DNA of 6,246 bases, taken from the NCBI GenBank assembly GCA_021299565.1, contig JAJTHA010000237.1, positions 1 through 6,246 of the forward strand. The letters are read 5' to 3'. Of the stretch, positions 1 through 3,985 are shown piece after piece. Position numbers and translations under genes: made by a program. The notes below the pieces were generated by a model that was not told where the DNA came from, did no database searches, and worked only from the letters and a program-made list of their open reading frames with translations. Each line of letters opens with the position of its first letter. The first letter of the stretch is position 1. This stretch comes from Candidatus Caenarcanales bacterium. Lineage in GTDB: Bacteria > Cyanobacteriota > Vampirovibrionia > LMEP-6097.

Positions 1-153
1 GATCGGATTATCAATAACTTTTGAATTATAGGTGATTCTAAAATTTGATTCTTCAGACCAATAATCTCCTCTATCAAGAATTTGTTCAATTTCGGGCAAT
101 TCCAAATCGTTTAGAGACAATAATCCTCGGTATTTTTTCAAAGAAGTCATCAT
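1..153 (-). CDS. pyrB: Carbamoyltransferase N-terminus, probably aspartate carbamoyltransferase (partial)
   Basis: This is the first 51 codons of a gene that runs off the left edge; the reading frame stays open to position 1. The segment RGLLSLNDLELPEIEQILD (about residues 9-27) fits the opening helix of the aspartate/ornithine carbamoyltransferase family, typically LLS-x-x-D-L-s-x-x-E-I-x-x-I-L-D. The diagnostic carbamoyl-phosphate loop (S-T-R-T) would lie beyond the window. I prefer PyrB, the first committed step of pyrimidine synthesis (carbamoyl phosphate plus aspartate), because the LLS-L-x-D-L opening resembles bacterial PyrB, but ornithine carbamoyltransferase (ArgF) cannot be excluded. 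Two in-frame ATGs occur back to back, at 153 and 150. The first gives an ATGA overlap with the mnmA stop, the second a TGATG overlap. A GGAGAG ribosome site at 164-159 lies 5 or 8 bases upstream, so both starts are plausible. The overlap implies co-transcription and probably translational coupling with mnmA. Confidence 0.55.
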   Translation of the reverse strand, partial: MMTSLKKYRGLLSLNDLELPEIEQILDRGDYWSEESNFRITYNSKVIDNPI

Positions 154-1301
154 AATCTCTCTCCAGCCATTAACTGTTCTTCGCCTTGTATCCAAGCGCC
201 ACCATAAACTTCTTTGGCTTCAAGTGGATCATAAAACACAATTGCTTGACCTGGTGTTATTGCAGTAACAGGCTCATCAAAATCTATCATTGCCTTGTCA
301 GCAGTAATTTTGACTTTGGCAAGACTAGGACTAGAATTATATCTAATCTTGACAAGGGCATCAAAAGTCTCTGGCAGAGAAGCATTGATCAAATTCAATT
401 TATGGGCATAAGCTCTTTGCCCAAATAATTTATCTTTGGTTCCAACATAAACAGTATTTGTTTGTGAATCGATGCTAACCACATACAATGGTTCCGAATA
501 AGCTATCCCAATGCCTTTTCTTTGACCATAGGTATAATTAAAACTACCTTTGTGTTCACCTAAGACAGTCCCAGACTCAATTTCAACGATATTACCAGGT
601 TTTTCTCCAAGTATTCTTGTCAAATAATCTGCGTTAGTCATACCACCAGTCACAAAGCAAATATCTTGTGAATCTGGCTTATTTGCCACACATAGATTGG
701 CTTTCGCTGCAATCTCACGCACCTCAGATTTGGCAAAATCTGCCAAAGGAAAAACCGTTTTTTCTAGTTGACTATTTGTCAAACCCCAGAGCATATAGCT
801 CTGATCTTTTTTGTCTTCGTCTGATTTGTAGAGATTGAATCCCTCATTGCTTTTGACGATTTTGGCATAATGACCTGAAGCCATATGCGTAGCGCCTAGC
901 TTGTTTATCGAATAACTCAATAGTGAACCCCACTTGATATCATTGTTACAGCTGATACAAGGGATAGGTGTTTCGCCTTTAGAGTAGGCTTCGTGAAACT
1001 CTTTGATAATTCCGGAGGCAAAATCTTGTCTCAAATCAATAGCGTGATGCTCAATACCCAATTGATCACAGATTTTGACAGCATCAACCACGCCGTTATC
1101 ACAACAGCGTCCAGCACCAGAAAGTATCCAAGCAGTGATTCCCACAACCTTATAGCCAGCTTCTTTGAACAAAAAAGCCGCAACAGAACTATCAACTCCG
1201 CCACTCATCGCAACAGCAATTACAGAAGATTCTGTATCAGGCAAGTAGTTCCTAGGTGTAGAACTGATGGTTTTTTGATAGAGATATGAGTTGGTGTTCA
1301 T
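150..1301 (-). CDS. mnmA: tRNA-specific 2-thiouridylase MnmA
   Basis: This cytoplasmic enzyme adenylates U34 of the Lys, Glu and Gln tRNAs with ATP and replaces O2 by sulfur delivered through a persulfide relay from a cysteine desulfurase. The 383-residue product is complete. The N-type ATP pyrophosphatase P-loop SGGVDSS is at residues 33-39. The catalytic-loop cysteine is C118 in PCISCN, and its partner is C215 in SQDICF. Other family blocks are SGHYAKI (142-148), KDQSYML (165-171), KPDSQDICF (208-216) and YGQRKGIGI (258-266). The C-terminal beta-barrel extends to the end. There are extra cysteines at C66, C67, C78, C115 and C204; the G-x-x-C-C arrangement resembles the cyanobacterial-type subgroup. 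Roughly 24 residues precede the usual start of the Rossmann strand. No alternative ATG, GTG or TTG lies between residue 1 and the P-loop except Met32, which is too close to it, and an upstream in-frame TAG bounds the frame, so the start at 1301 stands. Its ribosome site is weak. Confidence 0.96.
   Translation of the reverse strand: MNTNSYLYQKTISSTPRNYLPDTESSVIAVAMSGGVDSSVAAFLFKEAGYKVVGITAWILSGAGRCCDNGVVDAVKICDQLGIEHHAIDLRQDFASGIIKEFHEAYSKGETPIPCISCNNDIKWGSLLSYSINKLGATHMASGHYAKIVKSNEGFNLYKSDEDKKDQSYMLWGLTNSQLEKTVFPLADFAKSEVREIAAKANLCVANKPDSQDICFVTGGMTNADYLTRILGEKPGNIVEIESGTVLGEHKGSFNYTYGQRKGIGIAYSEPLYVVSIDSQTNTVYVGTKDKLFGQRAYAHKLNLINASLPETFDALVKIRYNSSPSLAKVKITADKAMIDFDEPVTAITPGQAIVFYDPLEAKEVYGGAWIQGEEQLMAGERL
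159..164 (-). promoter_or_regulatory. Ribosome binding site of the pyrB-like gene inside the mnmA 3' end
   Basis: GGAGAG on the minus strand lies within the last codons of mnmA. It is 5 bases from the ATG at 153 and 8 bases from the ATG at 150, so it supports initiation there without deciding between the two codons. Confidence 0.55.
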
Positions 1302-1325
1302 TAAGCTAGTCCACTATTTAACCTA

Positions 1326-1331
1326 TATAAT
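1326..1331 (+). promoter_or_regulatory. Candidate -10 box for the flagellar operon
   Basis: The hexamer is a perfect TATAAT. No convincing TTGACA-like -35 lies 16-18 bases upstream (that stretch reads about AAGCTA), and there is no TG extension, so the call rests on the -10 alone. Transcription from it would start near 1338 and give a leader of roughly 108 bases containing the 1365-1408 inverted repeat. A different sigma factor could drive the operon instead. Confidence 0.3.
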
Positions 1332-1338
1332 ACGCACT

Positions 1339-1347
1339 ATCATAGCA
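1339..1347 (-). promoter_or_regulatory. Candidate extended -10 promoter for mnmA
   Basis: The minus strand reads TGCTATGAT, an extended -10 (TG-N-TATGAT, five of six matches to TATAAT). The -35 region is poor, as extended -10 promoters tolerate. The predicted start near 1332 would give a leader of about 30 bases to the ATG at 1301. It nearly abuts the plus-strand TATAAT, so the two promoters would fire across each other. Confidence 0.35.
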
Positions 1348-1364
1348 AAAAAATCAGTTGTATA

Positions 1365-1408
1365 GGGCTCTAGAACAAGAAAAATAATACAAAGTTACTA
1401 TGGAGCCC
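1365..1408 (+). repeat. Imperfect inverted repeat in the flgL1 leader
   Basis: GGGCTCTAG (1365-1373) pairs with CTA-TG-GAGCCC (1398-1408) as six G/C-rich pairs plus three more, with a two-base bulge. The A-rich loop is 24 bases. In RNA this would be a moderate hairpin ending 26 bases before the ribosome site; in DNA it could be a dyad for a regulator. There is no U-tract after it, so it is not an intrinsic terminator for plus-strand reading. Confidence 0.35.
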
Positions 1409-1434
1409 AGGAACTTAATGGGTCTAAATTGCTT

Positions 1435-1439
1435 GAGGA
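1435..1439 (+). promoter_or_regulatory. Ribosome binding site of flgL1
   Basis: GAGGA lies 6 bases before the ATG at 1446. It is the best Shine-Dalgarno match in the window and fixes the flgL1 start there rather than at Met11. Confidence 0.7.
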
Positions 1440-1445
1440 CTAATT

Positions 1446-2714
1446 ATGGTCGATTCATCATCAGGTATAGGAAGAATGAGCACTTGGGTAAGGCAAAATA
1501 GCGGCCGAGACAATGTCATTCGTAAACAAATTGAATATTCTAAAGACAGCATAAGGTTAAATACCGGCAAAAGACTAATAGAAAACTATGACCAATTGAA
1601 TGGTGCTAGAGAAATCACCAATACAACCGGACTCACTCACAAACATGATCAGCTTTCTACAGTCAACGCCAAAGCAGGCAGTGAACTTGAACTAGCAGAA
1701 TCAGCTCTAAAAAGCATGAAAGAATTATTGGATCAAGTCAAAGACGATGCTTTAAAAGGCGCGAGTGAGACACAAGACCCAACAGACTTGTCGATACTAG
1801 GATCTCAAATGCGCAATCTTGGGGAGAATTTATATCAATTAGCCAACACCAAACTTGGTAACAAATATGTCTTCGGTGGCTTGCAATCAGACAAAAAAGT
1901 TCTCAAATATACACCTGGAGATTTATTTGGAAACGCTTCATATAAAGAAGGTTTAGCTGATCTAGGCGAAAGACAAGTAGACAAACAACAATCAAGCATT
2001 AGTTTAACAAATCTCTTTAATACCAATTCACAATCAGCAGTTTATGATGGCACTGTTTTTACAAGTCCGCTTGCAGCAAATGCAGAATTAAATTTGGTAG
2101 TTCATGACGGCAAAAGTGAAATATTCGTTGGAGATATCGCTTTAACGACAGGAGATACAACTGCAGTAGTGGTAACGAAAATCAATGCCGCCTTTAATGC
2201 TGCCGGTGGACTAGGTTCTATAGTTAGCAATAACGCAGGCGCACTCAAATTTGATACTTCATTAATTACAGGAAATGTCGAAAGCGCCAAAGCAGCAATA
2301 ATAATTGGACCTGGTAACACTTTACCAAATTCACTTGCAAGTTTAGGTTTGACTTCAAGGACAGAAAATGGTGTTAGCAAAGACTTAAGACAAGCTTTAA
2401 ACGAACTTGATTCAGCATACAATTCTGGCGACAATGCAAGAGTGAGAAATACTCTTATTGATATAGAAGAAAACTTGAGAAGATTAACCGAGGCACATTC
2501 TTTATTAGGTGATTTAGTAACTAAATTTGAAGATCGCAGCAAAAATAATAGCGATATCAAAGATATAGTCCAAAAAAACTATACTGAAGAAGCTGTTATA
2601 CCAGTCGCAGAAGCTGTTCAAAAACTAAGTGCCACTCAAAACGTTTTGACTGCGACTATGAGATCTTCGGCAACACTAATTAAACAAAATATTTTCGACA
2701 TGATCATGTTCTAA
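1446..2714 (+). CDS. flgL: FlgL-like hook-filament junction protein, divergent first paralogue (FlgL1)
   Basis: This 422-residue protein is a member of the flagellin/FlgL superfamily, predicted to be exported to the tip of the hook and to sit between FlgK and the filament. The N-terminal helical D0/D1 part spans about residues 1-145 and includes TGKRL (40-44), a helix with LGENLYQLANTKLGNKYVF (125-143) and the FGG turn that closes D1 in FlgL proteins. The C-terminal helices (about 310-422) end in a hydrophobic tail, SSATLIKQNIFDMIMF, typical of the axial assembly helix. Residues 212-309 are an inserted module also found in the next two gene products; without it the protein is 324 residues, the usual FlgL size. 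There are no cysteines. The S-P-x-D-D-P motif that normally follows SGKK/TGKR is missing, replaced by IENYDQLNGARE. It could be a specialised second adaptor or a minor flagellin-like protein rather than the main FlgL. Confidence 0.8.
   Translation: MVDSSSGIGRMSTWVRQNSGRDNVIRKQIEYSKDSIRLNTGKRLIENYDQLNGAREITNTTGLTHKHDQLSTVNAKAGSELELAESALKSMKELLDQVKDDALKGASETQDPTDLSILGSQMRNLGENLYQLANTKLGNKYVFGGLQSDKKVLKYTPGDLFGNASYKEGLADLGERQVDKQQSSISLTNLFNTNSQSAVYDGTVFTSPLAANAELNLVVHDGKSEIFVGDIALTTGDTTAVVVTKINAAFNAAGGLGSIVSNNAGALKFDTSLITGNVESAKAAIIIGPGNTLPNSLASLGLTSRTENGVSKDLRQALNELDSAYNSGDNARVRNTLIDIEENLRRLTEAHSLLGDLVTKFEDRSKNNSDIKDIVQKNYTEEAVIPVAEAVQKLSATQNVLTATMRSSATLIKQNIFDMIMF
2079..2372 (+). repeat. Shared hook-IN-like module, copy in FlgL1
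   Basis: Residues 212-309 of FlgL1. Anchors are H-D-G (220-222), K-I-N (245-247), A-G-G-x-G-S (253-258), T-S-L-I-T-G-N (271-277), L-G-L (300-302) and N-G (308-309). Spacings match the copies in FlgL2 and FlgK to within one residue. It looks beta-rich, like the flagellin hook IN motif family. Confidence 0.75.
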
Positions 2715-2724
2715 AGGATAAAAA

Positions 2725-3972
2725 ATGGTAGATAGAGTAAGTTCAAATTTAATATTTTCGATCATGGGTAGAAGCGTTATTCGCAGCCAAAATGAAGTTT
2801 TTGAACTGGCTAAACAATTAGACTCCGGTAAGAAATTTAATTCCCCTCAAGACGATCCAATAGCAATTATTGGAGCGATCACTACTGAAGGTAGAATATT
2901 AGACAATTCTACAGATATAAGAAATTATAAAACCGCAACTTTGGATCTTGAATCACAAGAAGTTGCTTTAACTACGATCAATGATATTTTAGATAGAATT
3001 CACGAAATTGCCGTTAAATCAGGTAGCGACGGGGCTTCTGCGGACGAAAGATTGATTTATAAAAATGAGCTTAGAACTCTTGGCGAAAACATGATAGGTT
3101 TACTGAATTCAAAATCTGGTGATAAATATATTTTCTCCGGTCAGCAAACAGAAATACAAACGCTCAGATTAGATCCTGGTGCATCTTTCTCATCGATAAT
3201 GTATAAAAATGGTCAGGACAATGGTTCACAAAGACAGCTTGGCAATCTAAAAACTAGCATCGATGTTAAAGATACTTTTATCAGTAACGCAAGAGGAGCA
3301 AGGCTAAATAATTCTGTAATTAATCCCGTTAGTACTCTAAATGGTAATTTAGATTTTGAAGTAAATGACGGCAATGGAGTGATTACTAGTTTTACCGCGA
3401 ACATACTTGCAGGTGATAACTTAAGTACGATTATTGGCAAAATCAATACTGCTTTCAATGGTGCTGGGGGATTAGGTTCGGTAGCACAAGAATCTCCAGC
3501 AGGATATTTAAAAATGGACACCGCTCTAGTCACTGGCAATGTTGCGACTGGAACATCAAGAATAAGCGTTAAAAGCACTTCGAATCTTTCTTTGACAAAT
3601 GAACTTGGAATCAATAGACAAGACAATTATGGTATCGATCAAGGTTTATTCAAAACACTTTCTGATCTAGAAACTTATCTATCATCAAACAATCCCACAG
3701 CTATCAGAGGTTTATTGGACAAACTTAAATTCAATTCAAAGCAATTAAATACAAACATTGGCAATTTAGGATTATTGACAGCACAAGCAGATAGATTTAC
3801 TAAAGCATCAGAAGATATGGACATAAAGCTACAGGACGACTTATCAAGACAACAAGATCTAGATGTAGTTGATGCCAGCTTGAGATATTCTAACGCTCAA
3901 GTAGCCCTACAAACTGCTGTCAGAACAGCTTCTAGCTTCTTTTCACAATCAATGGCGGATTTTATCACATAA
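2725..3972 (+). CDS. flgL: Flagellar hook-filament junction protein FlgL (FlgL2)
   Basis: This 415-residue axial protein is exported by the flagellar type III system; in the family FlgL binds FlgK at the hook tip and offers the first ring to flagellin. It carries the full N-terminal signature SGKKFNSPQDDPIA (residues 34-47), the D1 helix LGENMIGLLNSKSGDKYIFSG (119-139), and a canonical C-terminus LDVVDASLRYSNAQVALQ (379-396) followed by a hydrophobic assembly helix to the end. Residues 206-303 are the module shared with FlgL1 and FlgK; removing it leaves 317 residues, the usual FlgL length. There is no cysteine. Its start is 10 bases after the flgL1 stop, with AAAGGA (2713-2718) overlapping that stop, so translation is probably coupled. 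Like FlgL1 it begins MVD, consistent with origin by tandem duplication. Of the two paralogues this one is the better candidate for the standard FlgL role. Confidence 0.9.
   Translation: MVDRVSSNLIFSIMGRSVIRSQNEVFELAKQLDSGKKFNSPQDDPIAIIGAITTEGRILDNSTDIRNYKTATLDLESQEVALTTINDILDRIHEIAVKSGSDGASADERLIYKNELRTLGENMIGLLNSKSGDKYIFSGQQTEIQTLRLDPGASFSSIMYKNGQDNGSQRQLGNLKTSIDVKDTFISNARGARLNNSVINPVSTLNGNLDFEVNDGNGVITSFTANILAGDNLSTIIGKINTAFNGAGGLGSVAQESPAGYLKMDTALVTGNVATGTSRISVKSTSNLSLTNELGINRQDNYGIDQGLFKTLSDLETYLSSNNPTAIRGLLDKLKFNSKQLNTNIGNLGLLTAQADRFTKASEDMDIKLQDDLSRQQDLDVVDASLRYSNAQVALQTAVRTASSFFSQSMADFIT
3340..3633 (+). repeat. Shared hook-IN-like module, copy in FlgL2
   Basis: Residues 206-303 of FlgL2. 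Anchors are V-N-D-G (213-216), K-I-N (239-241), A-G-G-L-G-S (247-252), T-A-L-V-T-G-N (266-272) and L-G-I (294-296). This copy and the FlgL1 copy share K-I-N-x-A-F-N and A-G-G-L-G-S exactly. The underlying codons differ at many synonymous positions, so the duplication is not recent. Confidence 0.75.
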
Positions 3973-3985
3973 GGAAAATAATTAA

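Larger units (their letters stand above)
1302..1445. other. Divergent intergenic region between mnmA and the flagellar operon
   Basis: This 144-base AT-rich stretch is the only sizeable non-coding region in the window. It must hold the promoters of both the minus-strand mnmA-pyrB pair and the plus-strand flagellar operon. It contains a perfect TATAAT on the plus strand, an extended -10 on the minus strand, an imperfect inverted repeat (1365-1408) and the flgL1 ribosome site. I see no small open reading frame or tRNA in it. Confidence 0.7.

Noticed and set aside
186..428. Plus-strand open reading frames at 186-428 and 993-1289 inside mnmA.
   Set aside because: They are antisense shadows of a clearly conserved enzyme, with no motif of their own.
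1312..1340. Direct repeat CACTAT at 1312-1317 and 1335-1340 flanking the plus-strand TATAAT, as a possible operator pair.
   Set aside because: Six-base AT-rich repeats are expected by chance in this spacer, and the 23-base offset does not match whole helical turns well.
1365..1408. Intrinsic transcription terminator at the GGGCTC/GAGCCC dyad.
   Set aside because: The loop is long and neither strand has a U-run directly after the stem; the position in a promoter region also argues against it.
1390..1416. Flagellar sigma-28 promoter: CAAAGTTA at 1390-1397 matches six of eight bases of the -35 element TAAAGTTT.
   Set aside because: At the required 11-base spacing the -10 position reads AGGAACTT, which does not resemble GCCGATAA.
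1419..1432. Sigma-54 promoter: TGGGTCTAAATTGC resembles a -24/-12 element.
   Set aside because: The GG to GC spacing is one base short of the strict N10, and the -24 core lacks GCAC.
2102..2560. Long minus-strand open reading frame of 152 codons opposite flgL1, and a similar one of 137 codons opposite flgL2 (3213-3626).
   Set aside because: Both lie wholly inside strong plus-strand genes, have low-complexity Leu/Ser/Pro-rich products with no recognisable motif, and have no supporting ribosome site context. They fall opposite the same shared module, so their resemblance to each other reflects the sense-strand homology.
1446..2714. FlgL1 as a major flagellin (FliC).
   Set aside because: The D1 end (NKYVFGG) and operon position beside flgL2 and flgK fit FlgL better; the typical flagellin N-terminal NTN and DDAAG-type motifs are absent. 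It remains a secondary possibility.
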